A stretch of DNA of 64,000 nucleotides from M0108 sp937862735 (GCA_937862735.1 CALMDH010000329.1:62001-126000), one strand, 5' to 3'. Positions 55,701 to 64,000 are shown, numbered from the stretch's first letter. Notes: generated by a model from the letters alone, not told the origin. A program made the numbers and translations.

Positions 55701-58583
55701 CGTCAGCCGCGCGGCGAGTTCCGCCAGCGCCGCGTCCTCGCCGGCGCCCTGCTCCCGCGCCGTCGCCAGCGCGGCCTGCAACCGGGCGGCGCGCTCGGCC
55801 ACCTGCTGGCGACCGGCTGCCAGGTCTTTGTCACGCTCGATTCGCCAGCGCTGGGCGGTGGCGTCATCCGTGCGCGCGATGAGAGCGATCAGCCGCGCGG
55901 TGCGGCGGTGACAGCCGCGCTCGCGGGCGCGCGCATAAGCCGCGCCCCAGTCCGGCGCCTGGCCTGCGCTGTCGAGCAATTCGCGCTCATAGCGGACGAC
56001 GTCGGGGCCGATCACCGGCGCCCAGTCCTCATCCAGGTGCAGACTGTCCAGCACCAGCAGCGGCTCGCCGAGCGCCTGCGCCCAGGGCAGGGCCGGCGGC
56101 AGGGGCACGGCGGGGTCGAGCAGCTGCTCGAGGTCGGCCAACGCGGCCCCCAGCGTCGCCAGGGCGGCGTGGAGCGGCAGGGAGGCCGCCTGCTCGCCCT
56201 GCTGGCGCACCTCCGCCCGGGCGCTGGCCAGGCCCGCGCGCAGCTCCGCATACCCCTGCTGGCGCCGCTGGGCCGCCTGCTCCGCCGGGTCCGCCTGCGC
56301 CAGCCGCCGCCGCCAGGTCACCCAGGGGGCGACCACCTCCAGGGCGTGGCGCACCTGGCGCGCCACGTCCGCCACCGCCGGGCCGACAATCGGATTGGTC
56401 TGGGCGGTGTCCCGGCGCTGGCGGTCGGCCTCGTCCAGCGCGGCCGCGACCGCTTTCTCCTCCCGCAAGCGCGCCACCGTCGCCTGCACCTCGTCCAGCA
56501 GCTCCTCGCGATCCGCCACGACCGCGTCCAGCAGGCGTCCCACCAGGCCGGTCGGTTTCAACCAGGCGTCCCACACCTTGGTGGCGGCGGCAAAGCGCAG
56601 CTTCCGGTAGCGGGCCCCCGCCCACCAGTCCTGCGCCGCCTGCCGGATCTGCGCGCCGTCCAGATCCGCCGGCCGGGTGGCGGGCGCGGCCTTGAGCGTG
56701 GGCGCGTCCAGCGGCGCCCCCGCGGCGCTCGCCTGGCTCAGCGCCTGCCGCACGGCCTCCAGGCGGGGAATATCGAGATCCAGTCGTTGCAGCAGCGGCC
56801 AGGCGCCGGTGACCTGGGGGGCGATGAGGGCCGGGCGCAGCGTCGCCGCCAGGCAGACCAGGGTGAAGGCGCGCTGCCAGGGCCGGGGAGCCGTCTGATG
56901 GCGGGGGGCGGTCTGATCGAAGGTCTGATGCAGCTGCGCCAGGGCGGACTGGAGCGGCGCCACCACCTCATCCTGGGGCGTGCGCAGGAGGCGGGCGCAC
57001 GCCAGGGCGCGCAGGGCGGGGGGGGCGAACGCCGGCACCAGGGACAGACCCCGCCGCTCCAGGGACATCGCCAGGCAATAGGCGAGCGCCAGGCGATCAT
57101 CGCGTACCAGGGCCGTGACCCCCGCAAGGCCCACCGCCGGCGACAAGGGCGCGTCCGGGCGGCTCCCCGCCAGCAGCGCCGCCAGGCGCACATCCGGGGC
57201 GTCGACCTCCGGCACGGCGAACGGCCGGGGCGGGCCCCGCCGCGGCCGCGGGGCGGCGCCCGGGGTGTCCGGCGCGGGGGGGCCGGCGGCGGGGGCCGGC
57301 GCGGGCACGGGGGCGGGCAGGGTGTCCGTGCCCGCCCGCGCCCGCCGCCGTGGGGTCGGCGGCGTTTCCGATGCCGGGGGTTCTGGTGCCGGGGGTTCCG
57401 ATGCCGGGGTTTCTGGTGCCGGGGGTTCCGGTGCCGGGGGTTCCGGCGGCGGTGGGTCCGCGGGACGCGCCGGGGGCGCGGCCTCGGCCGCCAAGCCCAG
57501 GGTCCGTGGCGGGAGACGCCAGGCCTTTGGCGCCCGCGGCGGACGCTGCAGGGTCGCGCAGCACGCCTCGCTGATGGTCACCAACGTCTGTAAGGTGCCC
57601 GCGTACCGCTCCAGAGCCGTGCGCCAGGCTTGGGCGCGCGCCAGCATCTCGTCCGGTGAGGCATGGGGTCCGGACGCGGCGACATACGTCGGGGCGACCT
57701 CCTCCGCGTGGGCGCATAAGATCACCATGGCCTGCGTCAGGGCGAGGAACCAATGCTCCAGCTCGCCGGCGGACAAGGTCCGGCACCACAGCCCGGCCGG
57801 TGCCTGGCAGCGGGCCGCGAGCTCATCCGCCAGCGCCCGTACCTGCGGCGGCGCGTCGAGTCCGGGCAGCGGCGCTTGCTGGGACAACCAGCGGAGGCTG
57901 GTGTACAGCTGGGATATCAGCCCTTCGCTCAGGGTGCGCCGCCGCGTCGGACCGGGGTCATGCAGCGCTGCCAGACCCGCCACGGCCTCCTGGAGCGCCC
58001 GCAGCCGCGCTCCGTCGCTCTCGGCGTCCAGGCACGCGGCGGCGGCGGCTTGCACGACCGCCACTTGCTGGCGCCACGCCGCCGGGTTCGGCGGCGCCCG
58101 CCAGGTCGCGAACAGCCGCCGCGCGGTAGGCTCCCCGTCCTGGAGCGCCGCGGCCGTCACCGCCGGGTTGCTGCCGGCCCGGGGGACGGCGACGTGGTCG
58201 TCGTCCGCCCCGGGGGTCCCCGCCGCCTCCTGGGCGATAAACCGCAGGGGGGCGGCGACCACCTCGCGCCAGTGGGGCTTGCGCCGCGCAATCGCCCGCT
58301 CCATGACCTGGCGATAGATCGCCGCCTGCGCGGGAACCGACACCAGCGCCAGCAGCCGGGTGTAAAAGGTCCGCTCGTCCGGGAGCGGGTCGGGCCACAA
58401 CGTGGGCGCCTGCTTGGCCAAGGCCCGGCCGATGATATGGCGATACTGCTCGGAGTAGTGCAGATAATCCGCGAAGCGCGCGACGTCGGGGTCCTCGCCC
58501 AGCGGGATCTTCAAGACCCCGCTCGTCGCCGGCGGCGGGGGCGTGGCGTGCCCGTCAGGGCGGGGCACAAGTGCGGTGGTCAT
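52791..58583 (-). CDS. 1930-aa multidomain P-loop ATPase (STAND/AAA-like), candidate sensor of a conflict system
   Basis: Very large cytoplasmic protein. An N-terminal helical region (about 1-360) is followed by a Pro/Glu-rich spacer of PAPEPP-type repeats (about 365-440), then a long helical and coiled-coil region (about 600-1080). An alpha/beta segment (about 1130-1270; LIVLYFGRLD, FVLLDEWLAVFLA) precedes an NTPase domain with Walker A GGRQVGKT at 1285-1292, Walker B LLLLLD ending at D1373, and a VVLCGRHP sensor-like strand. A second, degenerate NTPase-like domain follows near the C terminus (TLVTGCRLSGRDLL and LLLVDAALPWD). ATG 58583 has GGGGGAG upstream. FYGRQQ just before the Walker A recalls the Y/FxGRxxE entry of STAND and ORC-like ATPases. 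I know no named family with this full architecture. Confidence 0.75.
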   Translation of the reverse strand: MTTALVPRPDGHATPPPPATSGVLKIPLGEDPDVARFADYLHYSEQYRHIIGRALAKQAPTLWPDPLPDERTFYTRLLALVSVPAQAAIYRQVMERAIARRKPHWREVVAAPLRFIAQEAAGTPGADDDHVAVPRAGSNPAVTAAALQDGEPTARRLFATWRAPPNPAAWRQQVAVVQAAAAACLDAESDGARLRALQEAVAGLAALHDPGPTRRRTLSEGLISQLYTSLRWLSQQAPLPGLDAPPQVRALADELAARCQAPAGLWCRTLSAGELEHWFLALTQAMVILCAHAEEVAPTYVAASGPHASPDEMLARAQAWRTALERYAGTLQTLVTISEACCATLQRPPRAPKAWRLPPRTLGLAAEAAPPARPADPPPPEPPAPEPPAPETPASEPPAPEPPASETPPTPRRRARAGTDTLPAPVPAPAPAAGPPAPDTPGAAPRPRRGPPRPFAVPEVDAPDVRLAALLAGSRPDAPLSPAVGLAGVTALVRDDRLALAYCLAMSLERRGLSLVPAFAPPALRALACARLLRTPQDEVVAPLQSALAQLHQTFDQTAPRHQTAPRPWQRAFTLVCLAATLRPALIAPQVTGAWPLLQRLDLDIPRLEAVRQALSQASAAGAPLDAPTLKAAPATRPADLDGAQIRQAAQDWWAGARYRKLRFAAATKVWDAWLKPTGLVGRLLDAVVADREELLDEVQATVARLREEKAVAAALDEADRQRRDTAQTNPIVGPAVADVARQVRHALEVVAPWVTWRRRLAQADPAEQAAQRRQQGYAELRAGLASARAEVRQQGEQAASLPLHAALATLGAALADLEQLLDPAVPLPPALPWAQALGEPLLVLDSLHLDEDWAPVIGPDVVRYERELLDSAGQAPDWGAAYARARERGCHRRTARLIALIARTDDATAQRWRIERDKDLAAGRQQVAERAARLQAALATAREQGAGEDAALAELAARLTACRADPTDDLCLALEELEAVAQRLEQVRARQLAQARTTLTALPGVRRAATVQARIERLLAAGDLATAEEYAAHAEQGRPLPCAPPPAPTLGDFFPTFLDTVTAHGATARLTALPLPWGRTEDPLLTAWVLAKRQQRQPSLGAALTTLVAHLGFAAPAVRGPGAETDGPWRLTVAPLGDPAVCPLAAYGSRAQGVYRLVCVAAAVPLDGLFTQVQATVARAPAAEEAPLIVLYFGRLDTGKRREVARLARHHPPGFVLLDEWLAVFLAAQAPATRLAALFACTLPFMAAPPDVVGPGAVPVELFYGRQQAMAQLTDPQGPRLLYGGRQVGKTALLRELARRHHDPAQGQLVLWLDLDQAGLGRTRPPAALWAVIAAALPPGVVAPPVMAPTTAPPLGDWLEAAAARRLLLLLDAAEPFLAADAEQGAPVLGALLQAMDAHPRFKVVLCGRHPVRRLSREAAGALARLGPPLWLGPLLDDGEADAACQLVATPLRARGFTLDEDLINRVLAHTLYQPALLQEVLARLVRYLQDPRQKAYAAGGCPPYAITAADLDAVLNHPAWRLRRQDRLHGALEDDPRHRVLALLVASATAPAAPAPAVALAWLQREAPRCWPAGFAAPCGDLIPTLLEELVGMGVLHATGGGYALRSPTVRAVLGAPAGLAPELAAAVAHPPPAPDTAATYRRRLSADGPRSPLVAAQEAALLRPVSGVTLVTGCRLSGRDLLPAALQRAAGEPAAVRCYACADAAELAAWLANAPPTPPPAPGVHDLLLVDAALPWDAATLRRALALTARRAAASPTRRWVFVADPARLWSLGAPPARCEPLVLAPWPPAAVMHGWREAGLGRLDPPQVARLAARGGLYARPLATLAAAVGQDPVRWREVLAAWLAAPADAADVTDLMAVPPLWTVLTVLASYGEAASAADLRELEAGSDLATVARALACATQLGLVTPADAGQWRPGPGLARLLAV

Positions 58584-58714
58584 AGCGGCTCTCCCCCGTG
58601 TCAGCAGCTCAGGCGCGGGCGCGCGACCGCCCCCCGCCCTCGTCCCGGCGGCCGCGCCCGGGCGCGGTCCGGGTGTGGTCAGGCGCCGCGGGTCCACGCC
58701 CGGGCGCCGGGCGC

Positions 58715-59143
58715 TCAGATCCGCTCCATGTGATTGGCGACAAAGAAATGCCGATCCGCGCGCGCGGCTGGATCCAGACCGGCGGCTCGCATGTGTTCCT
58801 GCAGTTCCCGGGAAAAGCGCCCCTGGGTATAGGTGCAGCTGGGGTGACCTTTTACCCGCCAGCGCGGCTCCCGCCGCCGTTCATACAACTTGCCTTTGCG
58901 TCGGGAGAGAAACCAGCCGCTCGGCAGCAGCGCTTCGAGAACGCCGACGTAGTCGTAGGGACTTTGCCGAATCCGCGTCCGCAATTCGCCGATCAACGCC
59001 GCTTTGTGCTGATTCTGCAGTGCCACCAGCTGGCGTTGTTGCTCCAGCAGGCGTTGCTGACCCACTGCAATGCTGGCCTGTAGGCTGGCTTCCCCGCTCG
59101 TGACGTCGCCCGCCGCCGGCGACTGCTCACTCTCCGTCACCAT
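58715..59143 (-). CDS. Small coiled-coil protein opening the ATPase-HEPN unit
   Basis: 142-aa protein. Residues 20-60 form a Gln/Leu-rich coiled coil (GQQRLLEQQRQLVALQNQHK). The C-terminal half is basic and aromatic (KLYERRREPRWRVKGHPSCTY) and ends FVANHMERI. The coiled coil plus basic tail gives an H-NS-like outline, but the H-NS motif is absent, so I leave it unnamed; DNA or RNA binding is possible. ATG 59143 has GGAGA seven bases upstream. It stands first in the unit, with 131 bp between its stop and the ATPase start, so it may be a regulator or an adaptor of the ATPase. Confidence 0.65.
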   Translation of the reverse strand: MVTESEQSPAAGDVTSGEASLQASIAVGQQRLLEQQRQLVALQNQHKAALIGELRTRIRQSPYDYVGVLEALLPSGWFLSRRKGKLYERRREPRWRVKGHPSCTYTQGRFSRELQEHMRAAGLDPAARADRHFFVANHMERI

Positions 59144-59741
59144 CGCTGTCTCCAGATAGGCCGCGACGTGCGCGGCACTCAATGCAAAAAGAAGGCACCG
59201 CTTACCTGACGAAAAAGGCCACCTTCCGCCCTGGTAACGCGTGCCGAATTCCCAAAGGAACAGCGGCATACACGCCGGAATGCCGTGGCGAACATGCACC
59301 TGGAAGAAGGCTCATCACGACCGGAACCGCAGGTAATCAATGCCACAATGCTACAGCGAATCTCGGCGCTAAAACAAGCGGTTACGTGGTCAGATATCGT
59401 CATGACCAATTCTGACCCGCCGCCGGACACGCGGCCGTTTCCGCGCACGGCGCCGGAGTGAATCTTCCGATAATACTTGACGTTATCCACGGAACGCGCG
59501 CGGAGTCCGGGGCTTGCCGCCCCCCGCAGACCACGGCCCTCCCTGACTTGCATAATCAGCGGAAACGGGGGATTTTATGCGTTCAGTCCCGGTCCTTTTT
59601 CCACCGGGTAACGCAGGGAGAAAACCGTCCAGACCATGCTGTCGCCGGTGACGAAGCGCCAGGCGTTTTATGCCTATTCCGGTCCGGAACTTGACCACGG
59701 CATGACCGTGGCGCGCCCGCCCGTCCGCAGGAGAACGCCGC
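59144..59741. other. Divergent intergenic region, 598 bp
   Basis: It separates the minus-strand coiled-coil/ATPase/HEPN unit from the plus-strand PRTase-TRSP gene. It is more AT-rich than its surroundings, as expected for promoters, and contains TATTAT on the minus strand near 59470, but no well-spaced -35 and -10 pair was found. No gene is supported inside it. Confidence 0.5.
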
Positions 59742-60929
59742 GTGTCTGAGGTGGTATTTGCCCTCCCGTCCGGACGGATCACCTGTGCGGTGACCGCGGA
59801 AACGCTGGCGCTGGGTAATCTGTTGGGCATCGCGCCCGCGGCGGAGCCGCCGCAACCCTACGCCTTCATTGCCAAGGTCACCGGTCGTCATTGGCCGACG
59901 CGCCCGCTCGTGATGCGCCACATCTTTATGCGCCTGTGCGCCAGCTTGCTGGCGCGGCCCGCGCACCAGGGACTGCCCGGCCCCGTCTGGGCCCTCGGGC
60001 TGGCCGAAGCCGGTGCGCTGCTCGCGGGGGGGGTGGCCAACACCCTGGCGCAGACCCAACACCGGGACGATCTGTATTTCCAGCACACCACCACGCGGCC
60101 GGCTGCTGACAAGCCGCTGCTGGACCTCGGCGCGCCCGGGGCGGCACAGTACCTTCACCGCCCCCTGAGCCTGTTCGAGGAGCCGTTCTTTCACGCCCGG
60201 ACCCTGGTGCTGGCGGACGAGCACCTGACCCCGGAGCACCCGCTCTGCCACCTGGCGGAGCGGCTCGGCGCGCTGCCCCTGGACGCCGAACGCATCATCC
60301 TGCTCAGCCTCACCAACTGGCTGGACCATGCCGCCCGCCAGGTCGTCACCCAACGGGTCCAGGACGCCTGGGGACGGCGGACGCGCCGCCCGCCCCAGCT
60401 CACCTGGTGCAGCCTGCTGGAGGGTACCGTGGCGTATCAGCCGCACCCGGTCAGCGCGCCGCCGGCGCCCCCCGCCCCGTCGCCGGTCACGCCCCGGCCG
60501 GCGCCGCTGGCCGCGGATCATCTGGGCCGGCGCGGGCTGCAGCTGCCCCTGGCGCCCCCGCTGAATGCCCTGCGCCTGGTCGCCGGCGGACCCGGGCCCG
60601 CGGGGCAGGAACTGCCGGCGGTCGCCCTCATCGGCACCGGCGAGTATGTCCTGCAGCCCTATCTCGCCGCCCTGCGCCTCGCGGACAAGGGTTATCCGGT
60701 CAATTTTCACTGTTCCAGCCGCACCGTCCTCCTCCCGGGCGGCGACATTGCCGCGGTGCAGGCCATGCCCGATCCCTATCTGTCGGGGCAGCCCCATTAC
60801 CTGTATAACCCGCCCGATCCCCGCGTCTACCAGACCGTGGCGCTCTACGAGACGCCCGAAGCGGCGAGTCAGCCCCACGCCGGCATGACCGCCACCACCT
60901 TGCGTGACGACCTCGGGCGTTGGGGCTGA
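59742..60929 (+). CDS. PRTase_2/TRSP-like protein of the Ter-associated type, with degenerate catalytic motif
   Basis: 395-aa protein. Residues of about 55-200 resemble the phosphoribosyltransferase (PRTase_2) linked to tellurium-resistance (Ter) operons: GLAEAG at 86-91, QHTTTRP at 114-120, FEEPFFHA at 145-152 and TLVLADEHLTPEHP at 154-167. In active relatives that last stretch is an LVDDExxTG-type PRPP loop; here the second Asp and the TG are lost, so catalysis is doubtful. A Pro-rich linker (about 235-256) leads to a TRSP-like domain (about 296-372), where the name motif is altered to SSRTVL (325-330) and HYLYN is kept. The GTG start has AGGAGA eight bases upstream. No ter, ATP-grasp or HAD partner gene is nearby. 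It is cytoplasmic and its function is unknown. Confidence 0.65.
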   Translation: MSEVVFALPSGRITCAVTAETLALGNLLGIAPAAEPPQPYAFIAKVTGRHWPTRPLVMRHIFMRLCASLLARPAHQGLPGPVWALGLAEAGALLAGGVANTLAQTQHRDDLYFQHTTTRPAADKPLLDLGAPGAAQYLHRPLSLFEEPFFHARTLVLADEHLTPEHPLCHLAERLGALPLDAERIILLSLTNWLDHAARQVVTQRVQDAWGRRTRRPPQLTWCSLLEGTVAYQPHPVSAPPAPPAPSPVTPRPAPLAADHLGRRGLQLPLAPPLNALRLVAGGPGPAGQELPAVALIGTGEYVLQPYLAALRLADKGYPVNFHCSSRTVLLPGGDIAAVQAMPDPYLSGQPHYLYNPPDPRVYQTVALYETPEAASQPHAGMTATTLRDDLGRWG

Positions 60930-61522
60930 GGGCCGGCCCGCGCCCCCGCCACGCGGCCCTACCTCACGCCCCTGCGGGGTGCTATAGTTTTGGTCGATCC
61001 GGGCGCGCCCCGCGGCCGCGGGCCGTGACCGGATCTCGGAGCGAGCTGAACTCCGCCTCAACACCCAGCGCCCGGGCCGGCCTCCGCCGCCAGCCCGCCG
61101 GGTTCCCGGCCCGCGCGCCGCCGCGCGCATCCCCGGCCACGGACCCGGGTGCCGCCAAGGCGGCGCCACGCACCCGCCGCCGCGCCCGCTTGCCGTCCAT
61201 CCCCCGTTCCCGGGCCCGTCCGGCGCTCCCCCCCCCTCGGGAGCCGGTTCACCCGTGCGCCCCCCTTTTCCGCGATCCTCGATCGCCTGGTAGCTGACCA
61301 GTCCCCAAACAGCGATCGCCGCTCCCCTGGAGCCGGTTCTGTGGCCGACGCCCTGTCGTCTCGCCCCGCGTCCCAAACGGTCCTCGCGGCCGTTCCTGCC
61401 CATCACTCATGAGAATTACGCCTCGGTCCTCCGACGCGTAAGCCTGGCTCATGGGTCGCTCACCATCCCGGGTTACAGGCGCCCCTGTCCGCTCCGCCCC
61501 CGGCGGAGCAGAGGAGTTCACC
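60930..61522. other. Intergenic region, 593 bp
   Basis: Very GC-rich DNA between the TRSP-like gene and the 102-aa gene. TATAGT at 60983-60988 could be a -10 box but has no fitting -35. The open frames here have no ribosome binding site or recognisable content. GAGGAG at 61511-61516 is the ribosome binding site of the next gene. Confidence 0.5.
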
Positions 61523-61831
61523 ATGCAAACCATCGTCGCACTGGCGATCAACCCCGAGCGTTATCGGGAAAACGAAGGTCTCTGCGTCCTCGCCGAGACC
61601 GTCACCATTGACGGCCTGGAACTGGCCCTGCACGAAAGCGTCGATGACGACGCCGACGACTACACCGTCAGTGACCCGGTCACCGGAGCCAGGTTGGCAC
61701 AGGGACAGACGCCCACGGACGCCATCGCCAACGCCAAGGTCGCCTTGGCCCAGGCGGAGGCGTACTACCAGATGGGCAGCCGACCCGCGCTGCTGTGGCG
61801 CCTGCGCGAAGCCTTCCGCTTCGCCCACTAG
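61523..61831 (+). CDS. Hypothetical small acidic protein
   Basis: 102-aa protein I do not recognise. ATG 61523 follows GAGGAG by six bases, a good start signal. The middle is acidic (ESVDDDADDYTVSDPVTG), followed by a helix rich in alanine (TDAIANAKVALAQAEAYY) and a basic tail (LLWRLREAFRFAH). There is no signal peptide or membrane segment. DinG follows 102 bp downstream and may be co-transcribed. The composition would suit a small adaptor or modulator protein; no function can be assigned. Confidence 0.6.
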   Translation: MQTIVALAINPERYRENEGLCVLAETVTIDGLELALHESVDDDADDYTVSDPVTGARLAQGQTPTDAIANAKVALAQAEAYYQMGSRPALLWRLREAFRFAH

Positions 61832-61933
61832 GCGCGCACCCGACCGGCGCCGGTCAGGAACATGACCGGCGACGTGCACAGCCCCGGAGTCCGGCGGGAG
61901 GTGCCTGGACACGGGGACAGTGGAGGTCTCGTG

Positions 61934-63964
61934 ATGGATTATCTGGATGAGGGGATGAAGCGGCGGATCAAGGACGGTCTTGCCGGGATGAAAACGGTTA
62001 TCCCCGGGTTTTGCCCGCGGCGGCAACAATTGGAGATGATTGCCGAGGTGTCGCGGGTGCTCGCCGGGGACACGGACGAGCGGGTGGGGGTGGTTGAAGC
62101 CGGGACGGGTTTGGGCAAAAGCTTCGGTTATGGCATTCCCGCCGTCGCCGTCGCCACCGCCCGCCAGCAGCGGCTGGTCATTTCCGTCTCGACCATCTCG
62201 TTGCAGGAGCAGTTGCTGCAACGCGATCTGCCGATGTTGGCCCAGGGGACCGGCTGGTCGTTCACCACGGCCATTGCCAAAGGCCGCAGCCGGTATGCCT
62301 GTCCGCTCAAGATGGACAACGCCAGCGCGCTCGCCGTGCGCGACTTGCTGGCGGCGTTCCGCGATCGGACCTGGGCTGGGGATAAGGAATCCGTACCCGG
62401 TCACCTGCGGGTGGATTGGGCCGGCATCGCCGCCTCCAGTCAGGACTGTATCGGCCGCGCCTGTCCCTGGTTCGCGGAATGTCCCGCGGAACAGGCCCGG
62501 GCGGCGGTGCGGCAGGCGGATATCGTGGTGACCAACCACGATCTGCTGGTAGCCGATTTGCGGGCGGGCCCCGGCGTGTTGTTGCCGGAACCGGAAAAAT
62601 GCCTGCTCGTCGTCGACGAGGCGCATGGCTTGCCGGAGAAGGCACGCAACACCCGGGAAGGCTTTGGGGTGGAATATACCCAGCTGGCAATCCGGCGCTC
62701 GGCGAAACGGTTGTCCACGGCCTTGCGCCGCTGGCGTTTCCTGCTCGGGTTTGCCGAATGGTGGCGTTTGGGGCAAACGGCCCGGGCGTTGGGAGCCCTC
62801 TCCCGGTGCCTGGTGCGCACGCCCTGGCAGGGAACCGCGCCCTCGCGCTGGTTGTTTGACGCCGGTGTGGTGCCGCGGGAACTTCTGGCCACGGCCCGCA
62901 CCCTGGTGACCGCGAGTGGCCGACTGGCGGAGCACCTGCAGGAACGGCGACTGGCCTTATTGCAGGATGCCCGCGACGGACGGCTCGATCCCCTGGTCGC
63001 CCAGGAGGTGAATGCCGTCATTGGGGAGATCGGGGGGATTGCCACCCAGATCGGCAATGCGCTGGCGTTGTTCTGTGCCCGTGACCCGGGAACAGGGCCG
63101 CCGCCGGCGCGCTGGATCGATCGCCGGGAAGAGCAGGGGCAGTGGCGCCATCGTCTGCGGGTGGCGGAAGTCAGCGCGGCGGCCTTTCTGGAAGAAATGC
63201 TGTGGCGCCGGACGGCCGGGGCCGCCTTGGCCTCCGCGACGATCACCTCGATGGGGACGTTCGACCGATTTGTCGAAACCTGTGGGCTTCGCGGCCATGT
63301 ACGGACCTTGCGCCTGCCGCATGTGTTCGATTACGCCCAGCAAGGCGTGCTGTGCGTGCCGCAGATGGCCAACGCGCCGGATGCGCCGGGGCATACCGCC
63401 GAGGTCTGCGCGCTCATCCGGGCGCGGTTGCGGCCGGGCGAGGGTCTGCTGACGCTCTTTACCAGTCGTCAGGCCATGAACCAGGCGGAAGACCTGCTGC
63501 GTGATCTGGGTCCCGCCTTGCTGGTGCAGGACCGCTTGCCCAAGTCCGAGCTGCTCCGCCGCCACGCGGAGAACATCCAGGACGGTCGGCTCAGCGTGAT
63601 CCTGGGGATGCAGTCGATGTCGGAGGGCGTGGATCTCCCCGGCAAACTCTGCGCCACGGTCGTCATCGCCAAACTGCCGTTCTCGGTCCCGACCCATCCG
63701 GTCGAGATTACCGAGGCGACGTGGCTGCGACAACAGGGGCGGGATCCCTTCCGGGAAATGACCCTCCCGGCCACCAGCGTCAAGCTGATGCAGTCCGTGG
63801 GGCGGCTGATCCGCAAGGAAACGGATACCGGCATGGTGATCATTGCCGATAACCGGATGACCACCCGGCGCTATGGCCAGTCCTTACTGAAAGGCCTGCC
63901 GCCCTTCCGTCTCGATCTCGGGCGCCCGCTGGCCCAGATCCAGACACCCGGCACCCCCCCTTAA
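61934..63964 (+). CDS. dinG: DinG-family iron-sulphur DNA helicase
   Basis: 676-aa superfamily 2 helicase of the XPD/DinG class, which unwinds forks, D-loops, R-loops or G-quadruplexes with 5'-3' polarity. Walker A is AGTGLGKS at 56-63. Four cysteines suited to a 4Fe-4S cluster lie at 123, 172, 177 and 183, between motifs I and II as expected. The DEAH box is at 228-231, and the closing motif QSVGRLIRKETDTG is near the C terminus. All motifs are present, so activity is expected. ATG 61934 has GGAGG about eight bases upstream; the in-frame ATG at 61862 lacks one. Plasmid-borne DinG proteins are known as conjugation or CRISPR type IV accessories; no cas gene is visible here. Confidence 0.9.
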   Translation: MDYLDEGMKRRIKDGLAGMKTVIPGFCPRRQQLEMIAEVSRVLAGDTDERVGVVEAGTGLGKSFGYGIPAVAVATARQQRLVISVSTISLQEQLLQRDLPMLAQGTGWSFTTAIAKGRSRYACPLKMDNASALAVRDLLAAFRDRTWAGDKESVPGHLRVDWAGIAASSQDCIGRACPWFAECPAEQARAAVRQADIVVTNHDLLVADLRAGPGVLLPEPEKCLLVVDEAHGLPEKARNTREGFGVEYTQLAIRRSAKRLSTALRRWRFLLGFAEWWRLGQTARALGALSRCLVRTPWQGTAPSRWLFDAGVVPRELLATARTLVTASGRLAEHLQERRLALLQDARDGRLDPLVAQEVNAVIGEIGGIATQIGNALALFCARDPGTGPPPARWIDRREEQGQWRHRLRVAEVSAAAFLEEMLWRRTAGAALASATITSMGTFDRFVETCGLRGHVRTLRLPHVFDYAQQGVLCVPQMANAPDAPGHTAEVCALIRARLRPGEGLLTLFTSRQAMNQAEDLLRDLGPALLVQDRLPKSELLRRHAENIQDGRLSVILGMQSMSEGVDLPGKLCATVVIAKLPFSVPTHPVEITEATWLRQQGRDPFREMTLPATSVKLMQSVGRLIRKETDTGMVIIADNRMTTRRYGQSLLKGLPPFRLDLGRPLAQIQTPGTPP

Positions 63965-63994
63965 AAAAACGCCTTCGGGCACCCCTTTAACCGG
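63965..63994 (+). terminator. Weak terminator-like signal after dinG
   Basis: Right after the stop, a run of A is followed by GCC-TTCG-GGC (a UUCG tetraloop on a three-base stem) and then CCCCTTT. The stem is too short for a confident call, but UUCG loops are common in terminators. Confidence 0.25.
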
Positions 63995-64000
63995 CCTCGT

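Noticed and set aside
57361..57470. Tandem 15-bp DNA repeat as a separate element
   Set aside because: It encodes the PAPEPP-type spacer of the giant ATPase and is better read as a disordered linker.
54675..57593. Plus-strand open frame of 972 aa
   Set aside because: Antisense to the 1930-aa ATPase gene, which has a Walker A/B pair and a good start; the plus-strand product is Arg/Gly/Gln-rich without motifs.
58715..59143. H-NS-type nucleoid protein
   Set aside because: The coiled coil plus basic tail is suggestive, but the H-NS DNA-binding signature is not present, so no name was given.

Overview
The window is very GC-rich (about 70% by eye) and reads as part of a proteobacterial conjugative element, either an integrative conjugative element or a megaplasmid. 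A gammaproteobacterial host is likely but not provable from this sequence. The evidence is a MobH-type relaxase, a TraD/VirD4-class coupling protein and a DUF4400-type inner-membrane protein in the order usual for SXT/IncH/PFGI-type transfer regions. Accessory helicases (PriA, RecD2-like, DinG-like) and no other core chromosomal genes are present. No type IV secretion channel genes, integrase, tRNA, rRNA, CRISPR array or insertion sequence is visible.

Layout. 1-4756 holds no credible gene. It carries a decayed array of 15-bp palindromes (CGTGGCANTGCCACG), a parS-like site at 4478-4493 and a G-quadruplex-type AGGGG tract at 4596-4629. 4757-23749 is a plus-strand transfer cluster: traI, traD, a 225-aa unknown protein, a DUF4400 protein, and two giant secreted repeat proteins (2877 and 1411 aa). 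Apart from a 337-bp gap after traI, its genes abut or overlap. 23759-29023 is a minus-strand operon, priA, then a SLOG-fold gene, then recD2. 29538-51592 carries three more giant secreted Ig-like proteins (3699, 1780 and 1775 aa). 51650-59143 is a minus-strand three-gene unit: a small coiled-coil protein, a 1930-aa P-loop ATPase and a 377-aa protein ending in a HEPN-type RNxxxH motif. 59742-63964 holds a PRTase/TRSP-like protein, a 102-aa unknown and a DinG-family helicase.

The most striking content is the set of five giant proteins. They take up about 34.6 kb, more than half of the window. All start with Sec signal peptides, have different repeat arrays in their N-terminal parts, and end in a common module of about 1020-1070 aa with four conserved cysteines. 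Two of them follow the DUF4400 gene directly in the transfer cluster. This fits a role at the cell surface during mating, by analogy with the large Ig-like proteins of IncHI plasmids that are required for conjugation. The helicase operon and DinG probably handle transferred or damaged DNA. The ATPase-HEPN unit and the neighbouring TRSP gene look like an element-borne conflict or stress island whose function is not described to my knowledge. Functional statements rest on motifs read by eye; no database search was possible.
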